DNA of 64,000 bases from Pseudomonas chlororaphis subsp. aurantiaca (GCF_013466605.1 NZ_CP059162.1:4154001-4218000); one strand, 5' to 3'; shown: positions 8,845 to 17,748, counted from the stretch's first letter. The notes: generated by a model from the sequence alone, not told the origin. Numbers and translations are program-made.

Positions 8845-9474
8845 TCAGCGTATATCGCTGCGCCGATACAGGCTCAGGCCCACCGCCAGGACTGCGAGCA
8901 TGCCGGCACAACTGCGGTTGATCCACAGCATCACCCGCGCGGAGAAGGTGCGCATGGCATAGCGCCCGCCAAAGGCGTAGGTCGCCATCATCACGCAATT
9001 GATCGCCGTGCTGACCAGCGCCAGGATCAGGTACTGCTGCGCCACCGGCTGGTCGGGACGCACGAACTGCGGCAGGAAGGCCGAAAAAAACAGCAGCCCC
9101 TTGGGGTTCGACAACCCCACCAGCAACGACCGCACAAACGCGCCGCGCCCGCTGCTGGCACTGCCGCGTGTCTGCGCGGCCAGAGCCTGGGTCGGTGCCT
9201 TCCACAGCACCCACGCCAGGTACAGCAGATACGCAGCACCGCCCCACTTGACCAGGGAGAACAACTGCTCGGAGGCTTGCAGCAACGCACCCAGGCCGCA
9301 GCCCACCGCACCGATCAGCAGCAGGTCGGACAGCATCGCGCCAGCCATGCCGCAACCGGCGATGCGCATACCATGGGTGGCACCGTTATTGAGAGCCAGC
9401 AGCATCGACGGCCCCGGGGTCATCATCACCGCGCTGACGGTGACGACGTACAGAAACAATGTGGTGGCGTCCAT
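8845..9474 (-). CDS. LysE/RhtB family amino-acid exporter
   Basis: The 209-residue inner-membrane protein has about six hydrophobic helices and the LysE-family N-terminal signature (VMMTPGPSMLLALNNG, residues ~16-31). LysE/RhtB members export amino acids such as lysine, threonine or homoserine lactone derivatives. The start at 9474 (MDATTLF) is set by a perfect AAGGAGG site 5 nt upstream. The gene is followed on the same strand by REP DNA and preceded by a PLP ammonia-lyase-like gene, so relief of amino-acid overflow is plausible. Substrate unproven. Confidence 0.9.
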   Translation of the reverse strand: MDATTLFLYVVTVSAVMMTPGPSMLLALNNGATHGMRIAGCGMAGAMLSDLLLIGAVGCGLGALLQASEQLFSLVKWGGAAYLLYLAWVLWKAPTQALAAQTRGSASSGRGAFVRSLLVGLSNPKGLLFFSAFLPQFVRPDQPVAQQYLILALVSTAINCVMMATYAFGGRYAMRTFSARVMLWINRSCAGMLAVLAVGLSLYRRSDIR

Positions 9475-9531
9475 CCGAACCCTCCTTAAAACCACAGGTA
9501 CAACAGGTCGGCCAGCATACACCAGGGGCTT

Positions 9532-10452
9532 TCAGCCCGGCAGCGACGCGCCCCAGTCCGCCACCTGGCGGGCGCTGATACTGACGCCGCCGCACACCAC
9601 GATCACCACGTCCCGCGCCGCGGCGATGGCCGGGTGATCGAGGTAGGCCACCGCCAGCGAAACGCCGCAGGCCGGTTCCACCAACTGCCGCAGATCGTCG
9701 GCATAACGCACTACACCGAGGATCGCCTCGGCATCCGACAACACCAGCGACTGATAGGGAAAGCCCTGGATCTGCTGCAACGGCCAGGCCGCCACCTGGG
9801 CCGCGCCGAGGGAACTGGCGACGGTGTCGATCTTCGCCAACTTGACCGGGTGCCCGGCCGCCAGCCCCGCGGCAAAGGAAGCGCTGCCGGTGGTTTCGCA
9901 GGCGATGATCCGGCAGTCCTGGCGCTGATGGCGCAACAGGCCGGTGAGGATACCGGCCAGCAAGCCACCGCCGCCCACCGACGCAACTATGGTGTCGACC
10001 TGCGGACAGTCTTCGAGGATTTCATCGACCATGCTGCTGTGCCCTTGCCACAACACCGGGTGGTCGAAGGCCGGCACGTATTCACTGTCGGCATCGCTGC
10101 TCAGTTGCAGCGCACGCTCGTTGGCCTGGTCCCAGACCTTGCCGTGCACCAGCACCTCGGCGCCGGTCCGGGCGATGCGTTCGCGGGTGGTTTGTGGGGT
10201 GGTCTGCGGCACCACGATGCAGGCTTGCAGGCCGAGGCTGGCCGCCGCCATCGCCGTGGCCAGCCCGGCATTGCCGCCGGAGGGACAGACCACGCGGCGC
10301 TTGCCCTGCTGCGCGGCCTGGGAGCAGAGCAGGCCCAGGCCACGCATCTTGAACGAGCCACTGGGTTGCAGGTTTTCCAGCTTGAGCCAGATGCGCCGGG
10401 TGGCCGTGGACAACCCGGGATGCAGGATCAGGGGGGTGCGGATATGCAGCAT
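9532..10452 (-). CDS. PLP-dependent serine/threonine dehydratase-like enzyme
   Basis: The ~306-residue protein is a fold-type II PLP enzyme. The Schiff-base lysine lies in SGSFKMRG near residue 36, the phosphate-cup glycines are SVGGGGL near 160, and a Ser/Asn loop reads PSGGNAG. There is no C-terminal ACT domain, as in catabolic L-serine/L-threonine ammonia-lyases. Expected product from serine would be pyruvate plus ammonia, or 2-oxobutyrate from threonine. AAGGAG lies 3 nt from the ATG at 10455 and 6 nt from the ATG at 10452, so I prefer the latter. It precedes lysE in the same direction. Confidence 0.82.
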   Translation of the reverse strand: MLHIRTPLILHPGLSTATRRIWLKLENLQPSGSFKMRGLGLLCSQAAQQGKRRVVCPSGGNAGLATAMAAASLGLQACIVVPQTTPQTTRERIARTGAEVLVHGKVWDQANERALQLSSDADSEYVPAFDHPVLWQGHSSMVDEILEDCPQVDTIVASVGGGGLLAGILTGLLRHQRQDCRIIACETTGSASFAAGLAAGHPVKLAKIDTVASSLGAAQVAAWPLQQIQGFPYQSLVLSDAEAILGVVRYADDLRQLVEPACGVSLAVAYLDHPAIAAARDVVIVVCGGVSISARQVADWGASLPG

Positions 10453-10538
10453 CATGGGCTCCTTGGAGGAAGACGGGCGTCTTGCAACCATAGATGCTCA
10501 GGCCTGCCTATGCCGCCCTCCCCCTGGCCGCTCGCCGG

Positions 10539-11195
10539 TCAGCGAATCGGCGGTACGCGAATGTCGCCTTTGCGGCACTGGGTGCGCACGCCCTTGCCGC
10601 AGGCCCCGAAGCCCAGGTTCTTGTCCAGGCAGACCCGCACTTCGGAGAGTTCCGGACCGCTGCACAACACCGCTACGCCCTTTTCGGGAATACCCGGGTT
10701 GGCCTGGCGAAACAACTGCTCGATCTCCCGGGCCTCGAAGTAATGCACGGTGATCGAAGGTTCCAGTACTTCAGGAATCTTCACCTTGCCCAGGGCCTGG
10801 TCGGAGGTCTCCAGGTAACCCATGGCGCCCAGCCCGCTGCAGGTGCCGTGCTTGCTCCATTCATGCTCCAGCAGCTTGCCAGTCGGGAACATAGTCAGGC
10901 CCTTGGCCCGCTCTTCGGCGGTCAGCGGGGTCAAGGGCGGGCAGGATTCCGGCCAGCCGCCCTTGGCGTATTGCGGCCACAGGCCATGCAGGACAAAACC
11001 GTAGCCCTTGCCGGAGCACTGCTCGTTTTCCGGATGGGTCAGGCAAAAGGTCGGCGACCAGGACAGCGACAACAGGTAGTAGTCGAACACCCCGGCGACC
11101 GAGTCGCGCTGCTGCCGCGCCTCCCGTGCCTGGCCGACACCGACGGTGCAGATCATCAGCGCGGCCAGCGCCGCGGTTGCGAAAAGTTTTCTCAT
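10539..11195 (-). CDS. Secreted/periplasmic ribonuclease T2 (RNase I-like)
   Basis: The 218-residue protein begins with a signal peptide (MRKLFATAALAALMI..., cleavage after GQA near residue 22). Both RNase T2 active-site blocks are present: HGLWPQY near residue 71 and HEWSKHGTC near 112, supplying the catalytic histidines and glutamate. Six or more Cys suggest disulfides. It hydrolyses RNA via 2',3'-cyclic phosphate intermediates outside the cytosol. The ATG at 11195 has AAGGAGAG upstream; a longer frame to 11315 lacks a signal-like start. Confidence 0.9.
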   Translation of the reverse strand: MRKLFATAALAALMICTVGVGQAREARQQRDSVAGVFDYYLLSLSWSPTFCLTHPENEQCSGKGYGFVLHGLWPQYAKGGWPESCPPLTPLTAEERAKGLTMFPTGKLLEHEWSKHGTCSGLGAMGYLETSDQALGKVKIPEVLEPSITVHYFEAREIEQLFRQANPGIPEKGVAVLCSGPELSEVRVCLDKNLGFGACGKGVRTQCRKGDIRVPPIR

Positions 11196-11535
11196 AGACC
11201 CTCTCCTTGGGATGGGGCGGTAGGTGAACGACCCCGTAGTGACCTGGCCGGTATCGGCCAGCCCCCTTTCTTGGCACGGGGCTGTTGCAGGAAGATGACA
11301 GGCCGCCTCCCCCACGGGGAAGCTGGCCGATGCTAGCGAAGCGTTTTAGCAGACAGATCGGGTTGGCGCCATGGCCAGCGGGCAGCGTCTACGGAATGAC
11401 CGGATTTATGGCTCCTACAGAAGCGGCTGCGGGTGAACGAAATAACGATCGTTGGCGCCAAGTGCGCAAGATCGTTCAAGCCATTCCTGTCGTGGGCTGG
11501 CACAGTCGGTTTCCGTTCCTTGATTGCAGGCTGTC
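11196..11535. other. Intergenic region, no gene seen
   Basis: These 340 bases separate the divergent RNase T2 gene and azlC. They hold a half REP element (GCTCCTACAG near 11412-11421). No supported ORF or terminator was seen; promoters for both flanking genes are expected here. Confidence 0.5.
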
Positions 11536-12234
11536 ATGTCCAGCGTTCTTCTTCCCCGCGCCGCATTCCTGCGCGGCGCCGTTGCCATCATGCCGCTGTC
11601 CCTGGCCACCGCGCCCTGGGGCCTGCTGGCGGGTTCCATGGCCATCGAGGCCAATCTCACGCCCCTGCAAGGCCAGGGCTTGTCGAGCATCGTCTTCGCC
11701 GGCGCCGCGCAACTGGTGGCGATCGGCATGCTCAAGGGCAGCGCGGGGATCTTCTCGATCCTGCTCACCACCCTGCTGCTGACCTCCCAGCACCTGCTAT
11801 ACGGCATGAGCCTGCGTTCGGTGATTTCGCCGCTGCCGGGGCGCTGGCGGGTCGGCCTGGGCTTCCTGCTCACCGATGAGCTGTTCGCCCTGACCAGCCA
11901 GCACGACAAGCAGCAGTTCGACCGCTGGTACGCCCTCGGCGTGGGCCTGACCTTCTACATCGCCTGGAACCTGTTCACCCTGGCCGGCATCGTTCTCGGG
12001 CGCGCCATTCCCGGGCTCGAACACCTGGGCCTGGACTTCTCCATCGCCGCGACCTTTATCGCCCTGATCACCCCGTTGGTGCGCAACGTGCCGACCGTGG
12101 TCTGCGTGGCGGTGTCGCTGTTCTGCTCGGTGCTGCTGAGTTACTGGCAATGGGGCTCGGCCCTGGTGCTGTCGGGCCTGCTGGGCATGACCGCGGGTTT
12201 TCTCTGCAACAAGTTCTACCGGGAGCGCACATGA
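11536..12234 (+). CDS. azlC: AzlC family branched-chain amino-acid exporter, large subunit
   Basis: The 232-residue membrane protein has the AzlC signature near its N-terminus (AIMPLSLATAPWGLLAGSMA) and QLVAIGMLK further on. In Bacillus and other bacteria AzlC works with the small AzlD protein to export branched-chain amino acids or analogues. The ATG at 11536 is preceded by GCAGG. The stop codon overlaps the azlD start (ATGA), so the two are translated together. Confidence 0.88.
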   Translation: MSSVLLPRAAFLRGAVAIMPLSLATAPWGLLAGSMAIEANLTPLQGQGLSSIVFAGAAQLVAIGMLKGSAGIFSILLTTLLLTSQHLLYGMSLRSVISPLPGRWRVGLGFLLTDELFALTSQHDKQQFDRWYALGVGLTFYIAWNLFTLAGIVLGRAIPGLEHLGLDFSIAATFIALITPLVRNVPTVVCVAVSLFCSVLLSYWQWGSALVLSGLLGMTAGFLCNKFYRERT

Positions 12235-12545
12235 TGGTCTGGGCAGTGATTTTCGGCATGGGCTTGCTGGTGTTTCTCAACCGCTATGTGTTTCTCGAAC
12301 CGCGCCTGCCGGTGCGCCTGAGCAGCAACGCCCGGCAATTCCTCGGGTTTGCCGTACCGGGCATGCTCACGGCGATCTGCGGGCCGATCGTGTTCATGCC
12401 CGAGCACCAGCTGAACCTGGCGTATGACAATCCGTACCTGATCAGCTCGCTGGTGGCCATCGTCCTGGTGATCTACACCCGCAACACCCTGGTCAGCATG
12501 CTGCTGAGCATGGCGTTCTTTTTCCTGCTGCGGTGGTGGTTGTAA
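12231..12545 (+). CDS. azlD: AzlD family small transporter subunit
   Basis: The 104-residue protein has four hydrophobic helices and the AzlD pattern (FGMGLLVFLNRYVFL, then FVPG-like FAVPGMLTAI). It starts at the ATG overlapping the azlC stop, with GGGAG just upstream; the ATG three bases later is an equal alternative. Partner of AzlC in export. The longer upstream frame is a shadow of azlC. Confidence 0.86.
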   Translation: MMVWAVIFGMGLLVFLNRYVFLEPRLPVRLSSNARQFLGFAVPGMLTAICGPIVFMPEHQLNLAYDNPYLISSLVAIVLVIYTRNTLVSMLLSMAFFFLLRWWL

Positions 12546-12599
12546 GAGCCAGTTTGCTGGTGACAGGCACCACGCGGTGTGCCTGGTGCGACGCCTCGC

Positions 12600-12680
12600 G
12601 CGCAAGCTGCGCTCCTACAGAAGCAGAAGCCAATGTTCACTGCTGGTCTCTGCTTCTGTAGGAGCCAGGCTTGCCGGCGA
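12600..12680. repeat. REP/BIME-type inverted repeat
   Basis: GCTCCTACAGAAGCAGA at 12611 is inverted as TCTGCTTCTGTAGGAGC around 12649-12665, with CGCAAGCTGC and AGGCTTGCCGGCGA flanks. Same repeat family as at 8717. It lies between the convergent azlD and dipZ genes. Confidence 0.8.
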
Positions 12681-12742
12681 TGGGGGCGACGCGGTGCAAC
12701 TGAACACACCGCCTCGCGAACCACCGACCGCTGACGCCCCCA

Positions 12743-13963
12743 TTACGACGCCTTGGCCTCCCGCAACAACTGCTGGATCACCTGCTCCTGCGCCTCGTAA
12801 CTGCCCTCGCCAAAGTGGCTGTAGCGCACCTGCCCGCGGGCGTCGATAAAGTAGTGGGCCGGCCAGTACTGGTTGTCGAAGGCACGCCAGATCGCGTAGT
12901 CGTTGTCGATGGCCACCGGGTAACCGATATCCAGCTTGCGCACCTGGGCCTTGACGTTGTCGATGACCTTTTCGAAGGCGTACTCCGGGGTGTGCACGCC
13001 GATCACCACCAGCCCGTCCTTGGCATATTTTTTCGCCCAGGCGTTCACATAGGGCAGGCTGTGCTGGCAGTTGATGCAGTCGTAGGTCCAGAAGTCCACC
13101 AGCACCACCTTGCCGCGCAGGGCTTCGGCGTCCAGCGGCGGCGAATTCAGCCATTGCACCGCGCCATTCAACGAAGGCATCGGGCCTTTGCTCGGCAGCG
13201 TCTCGGCGGGTGCAGCGCCGGCCTTGTCGATCAGGTAATCCAGGGCCTTGGGCACGGTCTTCAGCAGGCCTTGTTCGAGGGCCGCGCCGCCTTGCGATGA
13301 AGTGCTGGCCAGCAGGCGGTTGTCCACCCCGCTGCCGATCGCCACGGCCGCCAGCAACACCAGGCAACCGGCGGCGCGACGCAACCAGGCGGTGGCCGGC
13401 AGGGACGGCTTGAGCCGGTTGACCAGCCCTCTTCCGGCGAAGATCAACAGCCCCAGGGACAAGGCACTGCCCAGGCCGTAGGCCAGCAGCAACAGGCTGG
13501 TCTGGGCGCTCGCCCCTTGCAGCATGGCGCCGGTCAGGATCACCCCGAGAATCGGCCCGGCACAGGGCGCCCAGAGCAAGCCTGTGGCCACCCCGAGCAG
13601 CAGCGCCGCCAACGGCCCGGAAAGCTGGCGCGCCCGGTCCAGGCGCAGGCCATCCAGGCGATTGCCCAGGCTGACCCAGGGCCGCGCCAGCCAGTTGCCG
13701 AAGCGGGCGAAGATCAGCGACAGCGCGAACAACCCCAGCACGACCAGCGCCAGCTGGCGCCCGATGCCATTGGCGCGGACGATCCAGTCGCTGCTGACCA
13801 CCGCCAGGCTCGACACCAGGGCAAAGGTCAGCGCCATGCCGCCGAGGGTCAGCAGCACCGAGCCGCGCGAGCGGTCGGCCCGGGCGAACAGGAACGGCAC
13901 CACCGGAAGAATGCAGGGGCTGAGGATGGTCAGGACCCCGCCGAGAAACGCAATGAGCAACAT
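12743..13963 (-). CDS. dipZ: DipZ-type thiol:disulfide reductase (CcdA membrane domain + TlpA-like domain)
   Basis: In this 406-residue protein, residues ~1-230 are a CcdA/DsbD-beta-like membrane domain with the paired Cys motifs LSPCILP (near 17) and WAPCAGPIL. Residues ~265-406 are a periplasmic TlpA-like thioredoxin domain with WTYDCINC (Cys296, Cys299). The family moves electrons from cytosolic thioredoxin to periplasmic thiols. It is the last gene of an apparent operon with two small exported proteins, divergent from a two-component system. A role in keeping periplasmic cysteines reduced, for example those of the nearby HvfA peptide, is inference. Confidence 0.9.
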   Translation of the reverse strand: MLLIAFLGGVLTILSPCILPVVPFLFARADRSRGSVLLTLGGMALTFALVSSLAVVSSDWIVRANGIGRQLALVVLGLFALSLIFARFGNWLARPWVSLGNRLDGLRLDRARQLSGPLAALLLGVATGLLWAPCAGPILGVILTGAMLQGASAQTSLLLLAYGLGSALSLGLLIFAGRGLVNRLKPSLPATAWLRRAAGCLVLLAAVAIGSGVDNRLLASTSSQGGAALEQGLLKTVPKALDYLIDKAGAAPAETLPSKGPMPSLNGAVQWLNSPPLDAEALRGKVVLVDFWTYDCINCQHSLPYVNAWAKKYAKDGLVVIGVHTPEYAFEKVIDNVKAQVRKLDIGYPVAIDNDYAIWRAFDNQYWPAHYFIDARGQVRYSHFGEGSYEAQEQVIQQLLREAKAS

Positions 13964-14035
13964 GGCATCACCTGTGATCGGTCAATGTCCCGCCCGCCAT
14001 CGGCGGCGGGCGTATTCAGGGGTGGCAGGCCCGGT

Positions 14036-14287
14036 TCAGGCCTGGTTGTCGGCGTGCATCCCCTGCGGGGTGCGCTCGTAGCCGCCTTCGGCCAGCCAGT
14101 TGTGCGGCTGCAAGGTGCTGGCTTTCAAGGTGCTCGCTTTCAAGGCGGCAGGCTTCAAGGGGCTGGCACTTGAAAGCGGGCTGAGCTGGAAGCAGGTCGA
14201 GCAGGATGAGTCGGCGGCGCTGGCATCCACGGCCACGCCGGCCAGGGTCAAGGTCAGGGCAAGCAGGCAACTTTTCAGGGCGTTCAT
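14036..14287 (-). CDS. Small exported Cys-containing protein (83 aa)
   Basis: There is a clear signal peptide (MNALKSCLLALTLTLAGVAVDASAA) with cleavage near residue 25. The mature part has a CSTC motif and a short internal repeat (ALKAS-TLKAS-TLQ), seen in DNA as AAGGTGCT-like tandem units at ~14110-14160. GAGGA precedes the ATG. It sits 44 nt after the DUF2790 gene and 72 nt before dipZ. No family recognised. The CXXC next to a thiol reductase gene suggests a redox or metal-binding role. Confidence 0.7.
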   Translation of the reverse strand: MNALKSCLLALTLTLAGVAVDASAADSSCSTCFQLSPLSSASPLKPAALKASTLKASTLQPHNWLAEGGYERTPQGMHADNQA

Positions 14288-14331
14288 GGGCGAATCCTCA
14301 TGGCGAACAGGTGATAGGACAGGGAGTGTGT

Positions 14332-14595
14332 TCAGTTGCCGTCGTTACAGTTATTGGCGAACTTGCGGTAATCCAGGGCCTGGGTGCGGCCCTGGGAATC
14401 AAGGTAGGTCATGCGCGCATTGACCACGCCGCAGGTCGGCTCGGCGTCTTCGGTCATCGACAGGACTTTCTGGATATCCAGCTGGGTGCCGTAGCTGTAG
14501 GTTTGGGCCTGCACGGTGCTTTCGGCGCGGGCCGACAGGGTGCAGATGTTCAGGGCGGCGAACAGGCAGGCGGCGTAGAGGGCGGTGCGTTTCAT
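14332..14595 (-). CDS. DUF2790 small exported protein
   Basis: The 87-residue protein has a signal peptide (MKRTALYAACLFAALNICTLSARA) and a mature domain ending in LDYRKFANNCNDGN with YGTQLDIQKVLSM, the DUF2790 pattern common in Pseudomonas. GAGGA precedes the ATG at 14595. Several DUF2790 genes are known to lie beside two-component systems and respond to metal or envelope stress, but no biochemical role is established. First gene of the minus-strand operon that ends with dipZ. Confidence 0.8.
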   Translation of the reverse strand: MKRTALYAACLFAALNICTLSARAESTVQAQTYSYGTQLDIQKVLSMTEDAEPTCGVVNARMTYLDSQGRTQALDYRKFANNCNDGN

Positions 14596-14736
14596 GATGT
14601 GTTCCTCGGGCGACAATGGGTTTGGGTGGCGAGGCAGTAGCTGTGCCTCGATGGAGCCCATTGAATGCGCGGGAGGTATCGCGCTTGTGTCGGCGAACCG
14701 CCCTTGCGGTCTCCCTGCGTATCCACGCCGCCGGGG

Positions 14737-14820
14737 GATACAGAGCGATACAAAAGCGTCGGAAAAACCTTGTTTTGCATCGCCGTGTGTTCAGCCAGGC
14801 GCCAGATACACTGCAATACA
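14737..14820. promoter_or_regulatory. Direct-repeat boxes in divergent two-component promoter
   Basis: GATACA at 14737 and 14747 (10 bp apart) and GATACA/AATACA at 14805 and 14815 (10 bp apart) lie between the DUF2790 operon and the response regulator gene. One-helical-turn direct repeats are typical of OmpR-family binding sites. Similar repeats occur before the YedZ-like gene and hvfA, so these are proposed sites for the adjacent regulator. Confidence 0.5.
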
Positions 14821-14888
14821 AAAGCCCGCAGGCAGGCCCGCCCGGGCCCTATAGACTAGGCAGCACGACCCTATACAGAGGCAGCCCC

Positions 14889-15629
14889 ATGGATCATGTC
14901 GATCACGTATTGATAGTCGATGACGACCGCGAAATCAGAGAGCTGGTAGGCAACTACCTGAAGAAGAACGGCCTGCGCACCACGGTAGTGGCCGACGGCC
15001 GGCAGATGCGCAGCTTCCTGGAAACCACCCCGGTGGACCTGATCGTGCTCGACATCATGCTGCCCGGCGACGATGGCCTGCTGCTGTGCCGCGAGCTGCG
15101 CGCCGGCAAGCACAAGGCCACGCCGGTGCTGATGCTCACCGCGCGCAACGACGAGACCGACCGCATCATCGGCCTGGAGATGGGCGCCGACGATTACCTG
15201 GTCAAGCCCTTCGCCGCCCGCGAACTGCTGGCGCGAATCAATGCCGTGCTGCGCCGCACGCGCATGCTGCCGCCGAACCTGGTGGTCACCGAGAGCGGCC
15301 GCCTGCTGGGCTTCGGCCGCTGGCGCCTGGACACCACCGCACGCCACCTGCTGGACCAGGACGGCACCATGGTCGCCCTGAGCGGCGCCGAATACCGGCT
15401 GCTGCGGGTGTTTCTCGACCATCCGCAACGGGTGCTCAACCGCGACCAGTTGCTCAACCTGACCCAGGGCCGCGACGCCGACCTGTTCGACCGCTCCATC
15501 GACCTGCTGGTCAGCCGCCTGCGCCAGCGCCTGCTGGACGACGCCCGCGAACCGGCCTACATCAAGACCGTGCGCAGCGAGGGCTATGTATTCTCGCTGC
15601 CGGTGGAGATCCTCGAGGCCGCGTCATGA
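14889..15629 (+). CDS. OmpR/PhoB-family response regulator
   Basis: The 246-residue protein has a receiver domain at 1-120 with acidic pocket Asp11/Asp12 and phosphoacceptor Asp55 (LIVLDIMLPGDDG), followed by a C-terminal winged-helix domain. The ATG at 14889 has GAGG 8 nt upstream; the in-frame extension to 14616 is non-coding leader. The stop overlaps the sensor kinase start (ATGA). It probably controls the surrounding redox/copper genes, judged from shared promoter repeats. Confidence 0.93.
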   Translation: MDHVDHVLIVDDDREIRELVGNYLKKNGLRTTVVADGRQMRSFLETTPVDLIVLDIMLPGDDGLLLCRELRAGKHKATPVLMLTARNDETDRIIGLEMGADDYLVKPFAARELLARINAVLRRTRMLPPNLVVTESGRLLGFGRWRLDTTARHLLDQDGTMVALSGAEYRLLRVFLDHPQRVLNRDQLLNLTQGRDADLFDRSIDLLVSRLRQRLLDDAREPAYIKTVRSEGYVFSLPVEILEAAS

Positions 15630-16945
15630 AGCTTGCGCTGCACTGGCCGCACACCCTCGCCTCGCGGCTGTCGCTGATTTTCCTGGTCGGCCTGGCGCTG
15701 GCCCAGGGCCTGTCGTTCGCCGCGCAGTCCTACGAGCGCTACCAGAGCGCGAAGATGACCATGCTCGGCAACCTGGAGAGCGACGTCTCGACCTCCATCG
15801 CCATCCTCGACCGCCTGCCCGCCGCCGAGCGCCCCGCCTGGCTGCAACGCCTGCAACGGCGCAACTATGGCTACCTGCTCAGCGCCGGCGAACCCGGCCA
15901 GCCCCTGGACGGCGAGGATGTACCGGTCTCGGTGTACTCGATCAAGAACGCCCTCGGCCGCGACTACGAGCTGGCATTCAACAACATTCCCGGCCCGCGC
16001 CAGCACTATCAGGCCCACCTGCGCCTGGCCGACGGCAGCCCGGTGACCATCGACGTGCGCCCGGCGCTGATGCCGATGTCGCCCTGGCTGCCGGCGGTGC
16101 TATTGGGGCAGTTGCTGGTGTTGATCCTCTGCGCCTGGCTGGCGGTGCGCATCGCCGTGCGCCCGCTGACCCGGCTGGCCCAGGCGGTGGACAGCCTCGA
16201 CCCCAATACCCACGGCGTGCACCTGGACGAAAAGGGCCCGATCGAAGTGGTGCACGCGGCCAAGGCCTTCAACGCCCTGCAGGCGCGGATCGGCGCCTAC
16301 CTCAAGGAACGCATGCAACTGCTGGCGGCGATCTCCCACGACCTGCAGACGCCGATCACCCGCATGAAACTGCGCGCCGAGTTCATGGACGACTCCGCCG
16401 AGAAGGACAAACTGTGGAACGACCTGAGTGAAATGGAGCACCTGGTGCGCGAGGGCGTGGCCTATGCCCGCAGCATCCATGGCGCCACCGAGGCCAGTTG
16501 CCGGATCGACCTGGATGCGTTTCTCGACAGCCTGGTGTTCGACTACCAGGACACCGGCCAGGACGTCGAGCTGGCGGGCAAGAACGGCGCGCTGATCGAC
16601 ACCCGCCCCCACGCCTTGCGCCGGGTCCTGGTGAACCTGGTGGACAACGCGCTGAAGTTCTCCGGCGCGGCGCGGATCGAAGTCCAGGCGCAGGCCGGCG
16701 ACCGCCTGTCGGTCAAGGTCCTGGACCGTGGCCCGGGGATCAGCGAAGAGCAGCTGGCCGAAGTGCTCAAGCCGTTCTATCGGGTGGAAAGCTCGCGCAA
16801 CCGCGACACCGGCGGCACCGGCCTGGGCCTGGCCATCGCCCAGCAACTGGCGGTGGCCCTGGGCGGCTCGCTGCGCCTGAGCAATCGCGAAGGGGGCGGC
16901 CTGTGCGCCGAACTGATCCTGGTCAGCGGCAAGGCCAGTCTCTGA
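15626..16945 (+). CDS. Sensor histidine kinase (HAMP, HisKA, HATPase)
   Basis: The 439-residue protein has TM1 at ~15-35, a ~110-residue periplasmic loop, TM2 at ~150-172, a HAMP region, an H-box AAISHDLQTPITRMK (His238), an N-box VNLVDNALKFS, and G-boxes DRGPGIS and GGTGLGLAIAQQL. The loop has no Cys pairs, so the signal is not obvious. Coupled to the regulator by a 4-nt overlap. Genes on both sides encode periplasmic thiol and metal-handling proteins, so it may sense copper or oxidative damage in the envelope. Confidence 0.93.
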   Translation: MKLALHWPHTLASRLSLIFLVGLALAQGLSFAAQSYERYQSAKMTMLGNLESDVSTSIAILDRLPAAERPAWLQRLQRRNYGYLLSAGEPGQPLDGEDVPVSVYSIKNALGRDYELAFNNIPGPRQHYQAHLRLADGSPVTIDVRPALMPMSPWLPAVLLGQLLVLILCAWLAVRIAVRPLTRLAQAVDSLDPNTHGVHLDEKGPIEVVHAAKAFNALQARIGAYLKERMQLLAAISHDLQTPITRMKLRAEFMDDSAEKDKLWNDLSEMEHLVREGVAYARSIHGATEASCRIDLDAFLDSLVFDYQDTGQDVELAGKNGALIDTRPHALRRVLVNLVDNALKFSGAARIEVQAQAGDRLSVKVLDRGPGISEEQLAEVLKPFYRVESSRNRDTGGTGLGLAIAQQLAVALGGSLRLSNREGGGLCAELILVSGKASL

Positions 16946-16952
16946 ACGCTTT

Positions 16953-17000
16953 GCTACACAGGCATACATAACCGCCCTTTGCCGACACAGCCGATATACA
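16953..17000 (+). promoter_or_regulatory. Direct-repeat boxes before the YedZ-like gene
   Basis: GCTACA at 16953 and CATACA at 16963 are spaced 10 bp, and GACACA at 16984 is followed by TATACA at 16995. They resemble the GATACA repeats in the two-component promoter and lie 62-109 nt before the next start. Degenerate, so moderate support only. Confidence 0.4.
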
Positions 17001-17061
17001 CGGCCTTGCAAGACTCCCGGGACGCGCCGCGACAGCGGCGCCCAACCTCAAGGAGCCTCTC

Positions 17062-17697
17062 ATGCCCACTCAATCCCTCCCCTCGCGTTTCCACGGCTGG
17101 CGGCTGTTCAGTCTGCTGGCCGCCGTCGTGCTGCTGATGACCGCGCTGATCCTGCAGCTCGAGCCGGACCTGGTCGAGGCCACCCGCAGCGCCATCCGCG
17201 CCACCGCGCGCTCGTCCTTCGTGCTGTTTCTGCTGGCCTTCACCGCCTCGGCATTCGCCGTGCTGCTACCCTCGCCGCTGGGCCAGGCACTGGTGCGCGA
17301 GCGCCGTTTCATCGGCCTGGCGTTCGCCTTCTCGCACCTGGTTCACGCGCTGCTGATCTACAGCTACGGGCAACTGAACCCGGAGTTCTGGCCCGGCCGC
17401 AGCACCCTGGGCAATCTGCCCGGGTCCGTGGGTTACCTGTTTATCCTGCTGCTGACCCTGACCTCGTTCAAAGGCCCGGCCTCGCTGCTCAGCCGTGTCG
17501 CCTGGAAACGCCTGCACACCACCGGCATGTGGGTGATCGCGACGATATTCGCCTACTCCAATTTCAAGCGCATTCCGCTGAGCGCCTGGTACCTGCTGCC
17601 CTTCGCCATCACCTGCTCGGCCATGACGATCAACCTGCTGGGCAAGCTGGCCCAGGCCAACAAACGCCGGCAACGCCAGGCCCTGAGCCCGCGCTGA
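17062..17697 (+). CDS. Ferric-reductase-like transmembrane protein (YedZ/MsrQ-like)
   Basis: The 211-residue integral membrane protein has about six helices, with histidines in FSHLVHALL (~94-98) and RLHTTGMW (~155) placed as haem ligands in the ferric-reductase-like fold. E. coli MsrQ, the same length, passes electrons to periplasmic MsrP, but no MsrP gene is visible here. AAGGAG precedes the ATG. It lies downstream of the sensor kinase and 95 nt before a doxX gene. Likely a haem b electron-transfer protein; partner unknown. Confidence 0.7.
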   Translation: MPTQSLPSRFHGWRLFSLLAAVVLLMTALILQLEPDLVEATRSAIRATARSSFVLFLLAFTASAFAVLLPSPLGQALVRERRFIGLAFAFSHLVHALLIYSYGQLNPEFWPGRSTLGNLPGSVGYLFILLLTLTSFKGPASLLSRVAWKRLHTTGMWVIATIFAYSNFKRIPLSAWYLLPFAITCSAMTINLLGKLAQANKRRQRQALSPR

Positions 17698-17708
17698 ATT
17701 CAACCGCC

Positions 17709-17748
17709 CTGTAGCCGCTGCCGCAGGCTGCGATCGACGCCGCAGGCA
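17709..17748. repeat. REP-like palindromic unit
   Basis: CTGTAGCCGCTGCCGCAGGCTGCGATCG is followed by GCCGCAGGCAGCG. This is the second REP class of the window ('GTAGCCGCTG...GCAGGCTGCGATCG'), also seen at 18381. It lies between the YedZ-like gene and doxX. Confidence 0.7.
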
